A stretch of 64,000 nt of DNA from Lysinibacillus sp. B2A1 (GCA_002973635.1 CP027224.1:72501-136500), one strand, 5' to 3'. Shown: positions 8,204-20,971, counted from the stretch's first letter. Made by a program: numbers and translations. The notes: generated from the letters alone by a model not told the origin.

Positions 8204-9010
8204 TGTAGTGGGAGTCCGTTTTAAAAAAGCGGGTAAAATATATTATTTTGATCCAGCATCATATCTACTAGAAGACAGTCAATACGTCATTGTAGAGACA
8301 GCTCGTGGTGTGGAATATGGTAAAGTAGTTGTCCCACAAAAGGTTGTTGGGGATAATGATGTTGTATTACCACTTAAACAAGTACTACGACCAGCGGATG
8401 AACGTGATCGTATTCAGGTAGAGGAAAATGCTGCTGAGTCAAAGCGGGCATTTGAACTGGCAAGTACAAAAATTATAGAGCATAATCTAGAAATGAAGCT
8501 AGTAGATGTTGAATATACATTTGATCGTAATAAAATTATTTTTTATTTTACAGCAGAAGGACGTGTTGACTTTAGGGATCTAGTAAAGGATTTGGCCTCG
8601 GTATTTAGAACACGTATCGAACTTCGCCAAATTGGTGTACGTGATGAGGCTAAATTGTTGGGGGGATAGGTCCATGTGGACGAATGCTCTGTTGCTCAAC
8701 TTTTTTAGGTGATTTTGATCCAGTTTCTATTAAGATGGCAAAAGATCAAAACCTTTCTTTAAATCCTTCAAAAATTTCAGGTCTATGTGGTCGTTTAATG
8801 TGCTGTTTAAAGTATGAAAATGATGAATATGAGGAAGCAAAAGAGGGCATGCCTGACATTGGTGAAATGACGATGACACCAGACGGACGAGGTAGAGTTG
8901 TAAGTTTAAATGTGCTAGAAAGACTCATTCAAGTATATTTACAAGAGCAGGAACGCACAGTTGAGTATACACTAGAAGAACTGCTGGCATGCGAAAAAAA
9001 TCTTATATAA
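8196..9010 (+). pseudogene. ricT: RicT (YaaT) gene split by a frameshift
   Basis: RicT (YaaT) is a PSP1-domain protein that with RicA and RicF controls RNase Y processing and, in B. subtilis, supports sporulation and competence. The N-terminal frame (TTG 8196, MYNVVGVRFKK) runs to TAG 8667-8669 just after DEAKLLGG. The remainder (MLCCSTFLGDF... to 9010) continues one frame over. One extra G in the run 8660-8665 restores GGIGPCGRMLCC and a product of about 271 aa, the family's length. The cysteine-rich region after the break would be lost. The gene is otherwise well conserved, so a sequencing error or a very recent mutation is likely. Confidence 0.9.
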
Positions 9011-9037
9011 GATAGAGAATTTAACGAGGTGGCTTGG

Positions 9038-9394
9038 GTGAAGGACCGTAATTTCTTAGATACCGTTATGGAGTTCGAACAACAACTCGAAGCAATGCAG
9101 GAGCAATTTGGTGCATTGAAGCAATTTGTAGCGTTAATGATGGAAGAGCATAAGGCACTTGAAACAGAAAATCATCACCTTCGTACACGTCTAGAAGAAC
9201 TAATTGCTAAAGATAACTCCGTACAGGCTGCTGATGTGAAGAAAGAAACTTCACTAGATATTGGAGAGGGCTATGATAACCTGGCACGCTTGTACCAAGA
9301 AGGCTTCCATGTATGTCATGTTCATTTTGGAAGTTCACGTAAAGGTGAAGACTGTCTGTTTTGTCTATCATTTTTAAATAAACAAAATGTGTAA
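9038..9394 (+). CDS. yabA: Replication initiation control protein YabA
   Basis: The product is 118 aa and restrains over-initiation by binding DnaA and the sliding clamp DnaN. Start GTG 9038 has GAGGTGG 7 bases upstream. An N-terminal coiled coil (residues ~5-60, FEQQLEAMQEQFGALKQ...) drives tetramer formation. The C-terminal zinc motif CHVHFGSSRKGEDCLFC (residues ~93-110) is complete. It follows ricT closely, in the usual order. Confidence 0.95.
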   Translation: MKDRNFLDTVMEFEQQLEAMQEQFGALKQFVALMMEEHKALETENHHLRTRLEELIAKDNSVQAADVKKETSLDIGEGYDNLARLYQEGFHVCHVHFGSSRKGEDCLFCLSFLNKQNV

Positions 9395-9399
9395 TAGAA

Positions 9400-9434
9400 G
9401 GCTGATTGCCACTGCGGTGGTATCAGTCTTTTGT
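9400..9434 (+). terminator. Terminator after yabA
   Basis: GGCTGAT-CCAC pairs with GTGG-ATCAGTC, followed by TTTTG. It lies between yabA and yabB. Confidence 0.7.
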
Positions 9435-9459
9435 TTTGTATAGTAGGGGGAAGAAAGAT

Positions 9460-10209
9460 ATGGATGATTGGTTAAAGGATGATGAAAGGCTAGACTATTT
9501 GTTGGCAGAGAACTTACGTATTATACAAAGTCCCTCAGTCTTTTCATTTTCTTTGGATGCAGTGCTACTTTCGAAATTTGTCAATGTTCCTTATTATAAA
9601 GGGAACATTGTTGATTTATGCTCAGGTAATGGTGTCATTCCTCTCTTTTTAAGTGCACGAACTAAGGGACAAATAACGGGGGTAGAGATTCAGCCACGTT
9701 TATTTGATATGGCAGAGAGAAGCATCCAGTACAATCAGTTAGAAAATCAAATTCAAATGATCCTTGGAGATGTAAAAGAAATACCAAAACAATTGGGTAT
9801 TGAAAAATATGATGTTGTTACCTGTAACCCACCATATTTTTTAGCACATGAAGCAAGTGATAAAAATCTTAGTGAGCATCATGCTATTGCAAGACATGAA
9901 CTATATTTAACATTAGAAGAGGCAATTCAATCCACTAGTAAATTATTAAAACAGGGTGGAAAGGCAGCATTTGTGCATCGTCCAGGTCGATTATTAGATA
10001 TCGTTACAGCTATGCGTGCAAATCGTTTAGAGCCCAAGCGAATGCAATTTATTTATCCAAAAGAAGGGAAAGAGGCCAATACATTATTAATAGAAGGAAT
10101 AAAAGATGGAAAGCCAGATTTGAAAATATTACCACCACTGTATGTCTATAATGCCAATAATGAATATACACCTGAAGTGAGAGAAATTCTTTATGGAAAA
10201 GAACAATAG
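9460..10209 (+). CDS. yabB: tRNA1(Val) (adenine37-N6)-methyltransferase family (YabB)
   Basis: The product is a 249-aa class I SAM methyltransferase, TrmN6-like. ATG 9460 is the start (AGGGGGAA upstream). The SAM loop [12 protein letters not shown] and the N6-adenine signature NPPY (TCNPPYFLA, near residue 125) are present, so an N6-adenine target on nucleic acid is likely. The tRNA substrate comes from E. coli TrmN6 and is inferred here. Its end overlaps yazA by 17 bases. Confidence 0.88.
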   Translation: MDDWLKDDERLDYLLAENLRIIQSPSVFSFSLDAVLLSKFVNVPYYKGNIVDLCSGNGVIPLFLSARTKGQITGVEIQPRLFDMAERSIQYNQLENQIQMILGDVKEIPKQLGIEKYDVVTCNPPYFLAHEASDKNLSEHHAIARHELYLTLEEAIQSTSKLLKQGGKAAFVHRPGRLLDIVTAMRANRLEPKRMQFIYPKEGKEANTLLIEGIKDGKPDLKILPPLYVYNANNEYTPEVREILYGKEQ

Positions 10210-10456
10210 TCACTACTTTTACGTGTTAGAATGCGCCGATCAATCATTTTATGCAGGTTATACAAATAATGTAGATAAGCGTGTAGCTGTACATAACGCT
10301 GGTAAAGGGGCAAAATATACAAGAGCCAGAGGACCAGTGAAATGTATTTATATGGAAGAGTTTGACACAAAGCAAGAGGCAATGCGTGCAGAATATGCTT
10401 TTAAGCAACTAACAAGAACACAGAAAATTAATTATATAAGGAGGGGTGAATCGTGA
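10193..10456 (+). CDS. yazA: GIY-YIG nuclease-fold protein YazA
   Basis: The product is 87 aa, a single GIY-YIG domain. The split motif is [16 protein letters not shown] near the N-terminus (YVL...YAG), with Arg in the following helix and a Glu in [11 protein letters not shown]. It belongs to the stand-alone UPF0213/YhbQ group, whose cellular role is unsettled. It overlaps yabB at the start and rsmI at the end, so the three are probably translated together. Confidence 0.9.
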   Translation: MEKNNSHYFYVLECADQSFYAGYTNNVDKRVAVHNAGKGAKYTRARGPVKCIYMEEFDTKQEAMRAEYAFKQLTRTQKINYIRRGES

Positions 10457-11325
10457 AATCACAAAAGAGTACAATACACGATCAGACAGGCTGTTTATAT
10501 CTTGTAGGAACACCTATTGGAAATCTAGAAGATATGAGCGTGCGTGCACTACGCATTTTAAAAGAAGCAGATATTATAGCCGCAGAAGATACTAGAAATA
10601 CAAAGAAGCTGTGTAACTACTTTGACATTGAAACACCTTTAATAAGTTATCATGAACATAATTTAGCGGTGGGAGGAGAAAAATTATTAACTTTACTACA
10701 GGAGGGTAAAACAATAGCATTAGTGAGTGATGCAGGTTTACCTTGTATTTCTGATCCTGGTGCAGATATAGTTGAAAAAGCAATCGCTCAAAACTTTCCT
10801 GTTGTGCCGATACCAGGTCCGAATGCGGCAATATCGGCTTTAATTGCATCTGGATTAACACCTCAGCCGTTTTTCTTCTATGGATTTTTAAATCGCGGGA
10901 AAAAGGAACGTCGACAGCAATTAGAGCAGCTAAAAAAACGTCAGGAAACAATGCTGTTCTATGAGGCACCTCATCGTTTAAAGGAAACCTTAAAAGATAT
11001 GGAACTTATTCTTGGAAATCGTCGAATTGTATTAGCGCGTGAGTTGACAAAGAAATTTGAGGAGTTTTTAAGAGGAACTCTCAATGAAGCCGTAGAATGG
11101 TCTCAAAATGAGGAAATCCGAGGGGAATTTTGTATTGTCCTTGAAGGAAATAGCAATATTGAGGAAGAGGATAGCGAAGAAGCGTATTGGGTAAAGATGT
11201 CCTTTGTGGAACATGTCGATTATATTATTGCTCAGGATGGTGTTACGTCAAAAGAAGCCATAAAAGAAGTAGCGAAACTACGGAAAGTATCTAAACGAGA
11301 TGTATATAACGAATATCATAGCTAA
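10453..11325 (+). CDS. rsmI: 16S rRNA (cytidine1402-2'-O)-methyltransferase
   Basis: The product is a 290-aa tetrapyrrole-methylase-fold enzyme that 2'-O-methylates C1402 in the decoding centre of 16S rRNA. The hallmarks [31 protein letters not shown] and [15 protein letters not shown] are all visible in the first 110 residues. Start GTG 10453 overlaps the yazA stop and has AGGAGGGG just upstream. A terminator follows. Confidence 0.95.
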   Translation: MKSQKSTIHDQTGCLYLVGTPIGNLEDMSVRALRILKEADIIAAEDTRNTKKLCNYFDIETPLISYHEHNLAVGGEKLLTLLQEGKTIALVSDAGLPCISDPGADIVEKAIAQNFPVVPIPGPNAAISALIASGLTPQPFFFYGFLNRGKKERRQQLEQLKKRQETMLFYEAPHRLKETLKDMELILGNRRIVLARELTKKFEEFLRGTLNEAVEWSQNEEIRGEFCIVLEGNSNIEEEDSEEAYWVKMSFVEHVDYIIAQDGVTSKEAIKEVAKLRKVSKRDVYNEYHS

Positions 11326-11332
11326 TAAAAAG

Positions 11333-11364
11333 AAGAGGTTGCCTTCAGAGAGGCGACCTCTTTT
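11333..11364 (+). terminator. Terminator after rsmI
   Basis: AAGAGGTTGCC and GGCGACCTCTT form a near-perfect stem followed by TTTT. Confidence 0.85.
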
Positions 11365-11515
11365 GTATATTTAACCAAGTTAGGAATTATATTTTTTCAG
11401 TAATTATAAATGTTTAAATTGATAATAATTGTAAAAAATAGTACCCTTAAATGTGAAAGGTCTGACATGGACATTATAAGGGTCTCCTAATTTGGGTATA
11501 TTAAAAACTAATTAA

Positions 11516-11548
11516 GTAAAACACCTAAATCGCTGTTCTCGATTTAGG
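11516..11548 (-). terminator. Terminator of abrB
   Basis: Read on the minus strand, CCTAAATCG pairs with CGATTTAGG and a T-rich tract follows, 12 bases beyond the abrB stop. Confidence 0.8.
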
Positions 11549-11559
11549 CGTACATCATA

Positions 11560-11838
11560 TTATTTTTTTAAGTTATTTTGGATTTCTTTCACTAACATTT
11601 CTGCACCTTCTGGGCTTAAAATTAATTTGCCTCCAACTAGACGGAAGTTATCATCAGATACTTCGCCAGTAACAGCACATGTCATGTTAGGCATATATTT
11701 TTTTAAGATGATTTTGTCATCATCCACATAGATTTCTAAAGCGTCTTTTTCAGCAATACCTAATGTACGGCGTAGTTCGATAGGAATTACTACACGACCT
11801 AACTCATCGACTTTACGAACAATTCCTGTTGATTTCAT
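11560..11838 (-). CDS. abrB: Transition-state regulator AbrB
   Basis: The product is 92 aa. The N-terminal swapped-hairpin DNA-binding domain is textbook: MKSTGIVRKVDELGRVVIPIE (residues 1-21), then LRRTLGIAEKDALEIYVDD. The C-terminal ~40 residues form the multimerisation domain. AbrB represses stationary-phase genes during growth and is itself shut off by Spo0A~P. AGGAGG precedes the ATG. The gene is divergent from metG, as in B. subtilis; upstream sites (see 11878-11944) fit Spo0A control. Confidence 0.96.
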   Translation of the reverse strand: MKSTGIVRKVDELGRVVIPIELRRTLGIAEKDALEIYVDDDKIILKKYMPNMTCAVTGEVSDDNFRLVGGKLILSPEGAEMLVKEIQNNLKK

Positions 11839-11877
11839 AATTATTTTTCCTCCTAATGTTAAAAGTTATATTGGTAT

Positions 11878-11896
11878 TTCGTCAAATTTCGACATA
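11878..11896. promoter_or_regulatory. Two facing Spo0A boxes in the abrB leader
   Basis: TTCGTCAAA (11878-11886, plus) and TATGTCGAA (11888-11896, minus) each match the 0A-box consensus TTTGTCRAA at 8 of 9 positions. They lie just downstream of the abrB -10 element, where Spo0A~P represses abrB in B. subtilis. Confidence 0.6.
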
Positions 11897-11915
11897 ATTT
11901 CTTTGTCTGATAGTT

Positions 11916-11944
11916 ATCATACCAAGTAATGCCATAAACGTCAA
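11916..11944 (-). promoter_or_regulatory. abrB sigma-A promoter
   Basis: On the minus strand TTGACG (11939-11944), a 17-base spacer and TATGAT (11916-11921) read toward abrB. The rest of the 350-bp gap between abrB and metG shows no riboswitch or T-box that I can recognise. Confidence 0.7.
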
Positions 11945-12155
11945 TTAATTAATGCACTAATATTATTGGTTTTAAAAAAATTTTTGCGGAGAAAACAGAT
12001 ATATCGATTTTTTTAAAAGGTTTTTATTATGTATTTTTATTTATAGTAAAAAAGCTTCTTATTTAAGACATTTAATGGATTGAATATATGATTCGACAAT
12101 TTTCGCGTACGATTCAAACTTTCATTGAAACGAATTTCGTACTTCGTTAGAATAG

Positions 12156-14165
<2,010 letters not shown>

Positions 14166-14177
14166 GGAATTTTAGTG

Positions 14178-14210
14178 GCCTGCTGAATGTAAAATATTCA
14201 GCAGGCTTTT
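14178..14210 (+). terminator. Terminator after metG
   Basis: An 11-bp perfect stem GCCTGCTGAAT/ATTCAGCAGGC followed by TTTT. Confidence 0.9.
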
Positions 14211-14416
14211 AAAATCTTTTAGTAATCCTCGGTAAGTATTATTTCGAGATAATTTATGTGAGGTAAATAATGTATTTTAATGGGTATTTAGTATCGAATC
14301 AGGCATTTAGGTTTATGTGTAATGTCACAATACCAAATTGTTTGTAATATATTTGTAATACTTACGCAAAAAAAGAAATAATAATTTTTAATAAAATCAA
14401 TGTTAGGAGAATGACA

Positions 14417-15187
14417 ATGTTCATCGATACACATGTACACTTAAACGCAGATCAGTACACAGAAGATCTACAAGAGGTTATTGATAGAGCCCTTGAGGCA
14501 AAAGTAGAAACAATGGTTGTAGTTGGATTTGATCGTAAAACCATTGAAAAGACAATGCAACTTATTGAACAATATGATTTTGTTTATGGTGTCATTGGCT
14601 GGCACCCTGTTGATGCGATTGATTGTACACAAGAAGATTTGAATTGGATTGAGGAATTAACAGCACATCCAAAAATAGTTGGTATTGGTGAAACTGGGTT
14701 GGACTACTATTGGGATAAATCCCCAAAGGAAGTTCAACAAGCACTTTTCCGCAAGCAAATTCATTTAGCGCAAAAGGTGAATTTACCAATCATTATTCAT
14801 AACAGAGATGCAACAGGGGATGTTGTACAAATTTTACGTGAAGAAAATGCAGCATCCGTTGGTGGGGTTATGCATTGCTATAGTGGTAGTGTAGAAACAG
14901 CACATGAATGTATTGCTATGAATTTTATGATTAGCCTTGGTGGGCCGGTGACATTTAAAAATGCACGGATGCCCAAGGAAGTGGCGACAGAAATACCGTT
15001 AGAGCATTTGATGATTGAAACAGATGCACCGTATCTAGCGCCTCATCCATATCGAGGAAAGCGTAATGAGCCAGCCTTTGTGCCATTAGTGGCAGAAGAA
15101 ATTGCGCGTTTAAAAGGGTTAAAGATTGAGGAAATTGCACAGGTAACAACAGCCAATGCGAAAAAATTTTTTAGGATTGACGTTTAA
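14417..15187 (+). CDS. tatD: TatD family metal-dependent deoxyribonuclease (YabD)
   Basis: The product is a 256-aa TIM-barrel hydrolase. ATG 14417 is chosen because TAGGAGA (14404-14410) is 6 bases away; ATG 14411 abuts it. Metal ligands are visible: HVH in IDTHVHLN, Glu in GIGETGLDYYW, His in PIIIHNRDA, His in MHCYSG, and Asp in IETDAPYLAPHPYRGKRNEP. TatD enzymes act as 3'-5' exonucleases on DNA. It sits between metG and yabE as in B. subtilis. Confidence 0.95.
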   Translation: MFIDTHVHLNADQYTEDLQEVIDRALEAKVETMVVVGFDRKTIEKTMQLIEQYDFVYGVIGWHPVDAIDCTQEDLNWIEELTAHPKIVGIGETGLDYYWDKSPKEVQQALFRKQIHLAQKVNLPIIIHNRDATGDVVQILREENAASVGGVMHCYSGSVETAHECIAMNFMISLGGPVTFKNARMPKEVATEIPLEHLMIETDAPYLAPHPYRGKRNEPAFVPLVAEEIARLKGLKIEEIAQVTTANAKKFFRIDV

Positions 15188-15264
15188 CTAGCCGAGATGC
15201 CTCCAATATTGGGTTTGTGGTTGGTCAAAATGGCAAAGTCAATTTTCTTAGAAATACTTTCGGG

Positions 15265-15293
15265 TTGACAGTGCCAAAACTAGTCCGTATAAT
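15265..15293 (+). promoter_or_regulatory. Consensus sigma-A promoter of yabE
   Basis: TTGACA (15265-15270), exactly 17 bases, TATAAT (15288-15293). Both hexamers are perfect, implying strong constitutive transcription 30 bp before the yabE start. Confidence 0.85.
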
Positions 15294-15322
15294 CCAACCT
15301 TGTATTAAGGAGGCGTTTTTTC

Positions 15323-16534
15323 ATGTCAAATAATTCCATGAAAAACTTGTTCTTAGGATCATTGAGGAGTAAGCAAACAGTGATAAGAATTATTTCACTT
15401 GTCCTGTTTGTATCTGTAATTTCATTTGTACTTTATCAAGGTACTAAACAAACCGTAACGCTTGAAGCAAACGGAGAAAAAATTGAAGTAGCAACACATG
15501 CCAAAACTGTAGAACAATTATTACAAGATCAAAATATAGACATAGCAGAGCATGACAAAATATCACCCTCTCTGAACACCAAAATTGTTAATGGATTAGC
15601 AATTGCATGGGAACAGGCAAAAGAAGTAACTATTTCAGTTGATGGAAATCAGTCAAAAGTTTGGACAACTGAAACACTAGTGAAAGACATTTTGAAAGAA
15701 GCGAATATTCAAGTATCTGAGCATGACTCTTTAGTACAAGGTCTGGATACAGAAGTAGGAGCAGAGAACAAAATTGATATTCAAAAAGCGTTTCAAGTAG
15801 CTCTTGTCGATGGTGTAAAAGAAAGACAAGTATGGTCCACTTCGACTACGGTCGCTAACTTTTTAAAACAACAAGGAATTCAGCTTAATGAATTCGATCG
15901 TGTCGAAAATAACCTCGAGGACGTTCTTACTCCGAAGAGTAAAATCACAGTAGTTCGCGTAGAAAAGGTTATCGATGTAGTGGAAGACTCTTTAGATTTC
16001 GCAGTTGAAAAGAAGCAGGATGCTTCGTTGCAGAAGGGAAAACAAAAAGTGGTGACAACGGGCGAGAAAGGTTCTATTTCTCGAACGTTTGAAGTCGTGA
16101 AAGAAAATGGTAAAGTGGTAGCCAAAAATTTAAAAACTGAAAAGGTTTTAAAAGAGCCGCAGAAGCAAGTGGTTGCAGTAGGTACTAAAACTGTTGTGGC
16201 AAGTGCGGCGACTGTTTCACGTGGTTCAGCAGAGCCAGCTAACGGTAAAGAATTTTATGTTACTGCAACGGCCTATACACCATACTGTAAAGGATGCTCA
16301 GGTACATCTGCCACTGGCATTAATTTACGTTCAGGCGCTGGATTAAAAGTAATTGCGGTTGATCCATCTGTTATTAAGCTTGGCTCAAAAGTATGGGTTG
16401 AAGGCTATGGAACAGCAGTGGCTGGGGATACTGGCGGTGCAATTAAGGGTAATAAGATCGATATACTTGTACATTCTGATGCCCAGGCTAGTAAGTGGGG
16501 CGTAAAGAAAGTGCGTATAAAAGTATTAAATTAA
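15323..16534 (+). CDS. yabE: Cell-wall protein YabE: DUF348 repeats, G5 and 3D domains
   Basis: The product is 403 aa. A membrane anchor or signal segment lies at residues ~19-38 (TVIRIISLVLFVSVISFVLY). Three DUF348 repeats follow (residues ~45-205), then a G5 domain (~205-285) and a C-terminal 3D domain (from ~310) with the conserved Asp residues (VDPSVIKLG, AGDTGGAIKGNKIDI). The 3D domain resembles the MltA-type lytic fold; related Sps/Rpf-like proteins act on peptidoglycan. AAGGAGG precedes ATG 15323. Confidence 0.93.
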   Translation: MSNNSMKNLFLGSLRSKQTVIRIISLVLFVSVISFVLYQGTKQTVTLEANGEKIEVATHAKTVEQLLQDQNIDIAEHDKISPSLNTKIVNGLAIAWEQAKEVTISVDGNQSKVWTTETLVKDILKEANIQVSEHDSLVQGLDTEVGAENKIDIQKAFQVALVDGVKERQVWSTSTTVANFLKQQGIQLNEFDRVENNLEDVLTPKSKITVVRVEKVIDVVEDSLDFAVEKKQDASLQKGKQKVVTTGEKGSISRTFEVVKENGKVVAKNLKTEKVLKEPQKQVVAVGTKTVVASAATVSRGSAEPANGKEFYVTATAYTPYCKGCSGTSATGINLRSGAGLKVIAVDPSVIKLGSKVWVEGYGTAVAGDTGGAIKGNKIDILVHSDAQASKWGVKKVRIKVLN

Positions 16535-16575
16535 AAAATTTGTAAAATTAATCAAAATGTTTTTTCACTAACTTT

Positions 16576-16610
16576 AGCTTTCCTGTTTTGACTGGCGGGA
16601 AAGCTTTTTT
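16576..16610 (+). terminator. Terminator after yabE
   Basis: AGCTTTCC pairs with GGAAAGCT, followed by TTTTTT. Confidence 0.8.
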
Positions 16611-16779
16611 ATCTTTATTTAGTAATTTTTATATCTAAAAACAGATTGTACCCTCTAGGCATAATGCAAATACTATGTCCATAGGTCAAGTGTTAACAAT
16701 ACATAACCGTGTATTTCTGTACAATGATACAGTGCAGTTGTAAAATGGTCTGAAGATAAGGTAGAAAAGAGGAGCCTTT

Positions 16780-18220
<1,441 letters not shown>

Positions 18221-18281
18221 GAAATTTTGTTAACATTTTTTCCTACAAGTAAAAAAAACATAATTTTTCATAAAAAATAAG

Positions 18282-18311
18282 TTGACAATATTTATTCAGG
18301 GCTGATAAAAT
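18282..18311 (+). promoter_or_regulatory. veg promoter, upstream copy
   Basis: TTGACA (18282-18287), 18-base spacer, TAAAAT (18306-18311). It is one of two tandem promoters; the B. subtilis veg promoter is known to be very strong. Confidence 0.6.
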
Positions 18312-18322
18312 ATTATATTTTG

Positions 18323-18351
18323 TTGACATTTTTGGGCGTATCGCTTATACT
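18323..18351 (+). promoter_or_regulatory. veg promoter, proximal copy
   Basis: TTGACA (18323-18328), 17-base spacer, TATACT (18346-18351), 25 bp ahead of the ATG. Confidence 0.8.
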
Positions 18352-18376
18352 ATTTAGTAGTGAGGTGTAAGCGAAA

Positions 18377-18637
18377 ATGCCAAAAACTTTAGCGGACATT
18401 AAAAAGTCGTTGGATTGTCATTTGGGTAAACGTTTGCAGTTAAGAGCAAACGGAGGTCGCAAGAAAACGGTCGAGTGTGCAGGGATATTGCGTGAGACAT
18501 ATCGTGCTATCTTTGTAGTTGAGCTTGATCAAGAGGACAATACGTGCAAGCGCGTATCGTATAGCTACACAGATATTTTAACTGAAGCAGTAGAGATTAC
18601 TTTTTTAGACGAAGCAAAAGCTGCTGTCGCAAAATAG
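18377..18637 (+). CDS. veg: Veg protein
   Basis: The product is 86 aa and almost collinear with Bacillus Veg: [38 protein letters not shown] and the FVVEL...[15 protein letters not shown] core. In B. subtilis Veg promotes biofilm matrix expression; the mechanism is unclear. TGAGGTG (18360-18366) is the likely ribosome site. It has two strong tandem promoters and its own terminator. Confidence 0.95.
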   Translation: MPKTLADIKKSLDCHLGKRLQLRANGGRKKTVECAGILRETYRAIFVVELDQEDNTCKRVSYSYTDILTEAVEITFLDEAKAAVAK

Positions 18638-18663
18638 TTTCTAGTACTTATTTCTATATTCTG

Positions 18664-18700
18664 AAACACTCATGCATGTTAAAAACTGCATGAGTGTTTT
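18664..18700 (+). terminator. Terminator after veg
   Basis: A 13-bp perfect stem AAACACTCATGCA/TGCATGAGTGTTT followed by T residues. The -35 element proposed for sspF lies inside its right arm. Confidence 0.85.
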
Positions 18701-18720
18701 GCGTTTTTCGGGACATACTA
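18691..18720 (+). promoter_or_regulatory. Sigma-G-type promoter of sspF
   Basis: TGAGTG (18691-18696), 17 bases, CATACTA (18714-18720). The -10 equals the sigma-G consensus and the -35 matches 4 of 6 (TGAATA). It fits forespore expression of a spore DNA-binding protein. Confidence 0.65.
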
Positions 18721-18750
18721 AATTCGTCAGTTGTTAAAGGAGGAGTTTAT

Positions 18751-18933
18751 ATGCCTAGAAAAGGTATCATGTCACCTCGATTAAAAGAAGAGATCGCAAA
18801 AGAGCTTGGATTTTATGATGTTGTGCAACGAGAAGGCTGGGGCGGCATTAAAGCTCGTGACGCAGGTAATATGGTCAAACGTGCCATAGAAATGGCTGAA
18901 CGAGCAAGTAATGAGCAAGACCACAATAAGTAG
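18751..18933 (+). CDS. sspF: Small acid-soluble spore protein SspF (alpha/beta type)
   Basis: The product is 60 aa and binds and protects spore DNA. Start ATG 18751 follows AAAGGAGGAG. The two SASP motifs are seen: [32 protein letters not shown], covering the usual GPR-type cleavage region, and the [11 protein letters not shown] helix. The length and the position between veg and ispE match B. subtilis. Confidence 0.94.
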   Translation: MPRKGIMSPRLKEEIAKELGFYDVVQREGWGGIKARDAGNMVKRAIEMAERASNEQDHNK

Positions 18934-19025
18934 ACTATTTTTTTAAAATGGCCAACTTATAAAAAATAATTTCGTTTAGCAGGGATGAAATTTTTCTGCT
19001 GACACAACAACACAACTGACGAGAG

Positions 19026-19065
19026 AGAACCGTTACGCCGATTAGGGGTATACGGTTCTTTTTTT
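19026..19065 (+). terminator. Terminator after sspF
   Basis: AGAACCGT pairs with ACGGTTCT, followed by a T run. Confidence 0.8.
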
Positions 19066-19215
19066 CCATTTTCGTGTTCCCATTATGGTAAAATAAAATG
19101 AATAATCTTGTACGTAAGTTGAAAGGTTGTTGCGAAAGCGAAGAGCTAATGGAGCGCCAGCCAATAATTGCGACAAAGCATAATTGATAAGTGTAGCTAT
19201 AAGGGAGGAAGAAAG

Positions 19216-20081
19216 ATGCTTTATGTAAAGGCGCCTGCAAAAATAAATTTAACATTAGATGTACTTTATAAAAGACCAGATAATTATCACGAAGTAGAGA
19301 TGGTCATGACAACTGTCGATTTAGCAGATCGTATTAGTTTGGAATCCCGAGAAGATGGCGTTATAGAAATAATTTCGACTGATAACTTTGTGCCGAATGA
19401 TCACCGTAATTTTGCTTATCAGGCAGCGCGTCTAATTAAAGATACATACGGCATTGGACAAGGTGTATCCATTACTATAGAAAAAGAAATACCAATTGCA
19501 GCAGGTCTTGCAGGGGCAGCAGTGATGCAGCTGCAACACTGAAGGGTTTGAATGAACTATGGAATTTAGGGTTATCCATTGATGAATTAGCTGAACTTGG
19601 TGCAAAAATTGGATCAGATGTTTCGTTTTGTGTTTATGGTGGCACTGCATTAGCAACAGGGCGTGGGGAAAGAATTCAGGAATTATCAGCACCTCCAAAC
19701 TGTTGGGTAGTCTTAGCAAAACCTAAAATTGGTGTTTCAACTGCTGAAGTATATGGTGGACTCAAAGTAGAAGGGCTAGAGCATCCAAATACCAAGCAAA
19801 TGATTCGTGCTATAGAAACAGAGGATTATGAGCTGCTTTGTTCATCATTAGGAAATGTTTTGGAAACTGTAACATTTAAACTACACCCAGAAGTAGTTAT
19901 GTTAAAAGAGCAAATGAAGCGCTTTGGAGCGGATGCAACATTGATGAGCGGAAGCGGTCCTACGGTGTTTGGTCTAGTGGATAGCGAGGCTAGAGTAAGC
20001 CGCATTTATAATGGCTTACGTGGTTTTTGTGAAGAAGTATATGCTGTGCGTATTTTAGGTGAACGAAATACGCTTGCTTAA
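19216..20081 (+). pseudogene. ispE: 4-diphosphocytidyl-2-C-methyl-D-erythritol kinase, frameshifted
   Basis: IspE is the GHMP kinase of the MEP isoprenoid pathway. Start ATG 19216 has AGGGAGGAAG upstream. The N-terminal frame reads [20 protein letters not shown]... to IPIAAGLAG and then stops at TGA 19540-19542. The rest ([16 protein letters not shown]... to 20081) is in the next frame. One extra G in the run 19513-19516 restores [18 protein letters not shown], exactly the GHMP ATP-binding loop, and a normal-length enzyme (about 288 aa). The second GHMP motif ([12 protein letters not shown]) is intact. Since ispE is normally essential, a base-calling error is the likeliest cause. Confidence 0.92.
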
Positions 20082-20137
20082 AACCGCAAATTTGTGTTAA
20101 TTTTACCTATAAATATTCGTGTTTAGGAGAGGGTCGC

Positions 20138-20971
20138 ATGAAATGGAAGCGTAGTGAACGACTAGTGGATATGACGTATTATTTACTAGAACATCCACAT
20201 CAGCTGATCCCGCTAACTTATTTTTCTGAATTATATCAATCTGCAAAGTCCTCCATAAGTGAAGATTTAACGATTGTAAAAGAAACTTTCGAAGAAAAAG
20301 GAATCGGGTTATTGATGACAGTACCGGGCGCTGCAGGTGGAGTAAAGTATATTCCTAAAATGTCCGAAGCTGAGGTACGTTTAGTGATTCAAGATTTAAA
20401 GGCAGAGCTTGAGCATTCAGATCGTTTGTTACCAGGCGGTTATTTATTTATGACGGACTTACTCGGCAATCCAGATTTAATTAATCGAGTTGGAAAAGTC
20501 TTTGCATCGGCATTTGCTGATCAACAAATCGACGTTATTATGACTGTTGCTACAAAAGGGATTTCTATTGCCCACGCGATTGCAAGACATTTAAATGTAC
20601 CAGTTGTTGTTGTCAGAAGAGATAGTAAGGTAACTGAAGGTTCTACAGTCAGCATCAACTATGTATCTGGTTCTTCAAGAAGGATTCAGACAATGGTATT
20701 ATCAAAAAGAAGCATGAAGAGTGGACAACGAGTGCTTATTACCGACGACTTTATGAAGGTCGGTGGTACAATGAATGGCATGAAAAATCTATTAGAGGAG
20801 TTTGACTGTCAGCTAGCTGGTATTGCAGTGCTTGTAGAAGCTGAGCATGCGGATGAAACTTTAGTAGATGATTATTATTCTCTTGTTAAGCTTCATGAGG
20901 TCAACGAAAAAGACCGTACAATTGCATTAAGTGAAGGTAACTATTTTTCTAAAAGGGGACATGACAAATGA
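20138..20971 (+). CDS. purR: Purine operon repressor
   Basis: The product is 277 aa. A winged-helix N-terminal domain ([23 protein letters not shown]...[12 protein letters not shown], residues 1-~70) is joined to a phosphoribosyltransferase-fold domain. The PRPP-binding motif [14 protein letters not shown] (near residue 200) is intact. Bacillus PurR represses purine genes and is relieved by PRPP. AGGAGAGGG precedes ATG 20138. It overlaps ridA by 4 bases. Confidence 0.96.
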   Translation: MKWKRSERLVDMTYYLLEHPHQLIPLTYFSELYQSAKSSISEDLTIVKETFEEKGIGLLMTVPGAAGGVKYIPKMSEAEVRLVIQDLKAELEHSDRLLPGGYLFMTDLLGNPDLINRVGKVFASAFADQQIDVIMTVATKGISIAHAIARHLNVPVVVVRRDSKVTEGSTVSINYVSGSSRRIQTMVLSKRSMKSGQRVLITDDFMKVGGTMNGMKNLLEEFDCQLAGIAVLVEAEHADETLVDDYYSLVKLHEVNEKDRTIALSEGNYFSKRGHDK

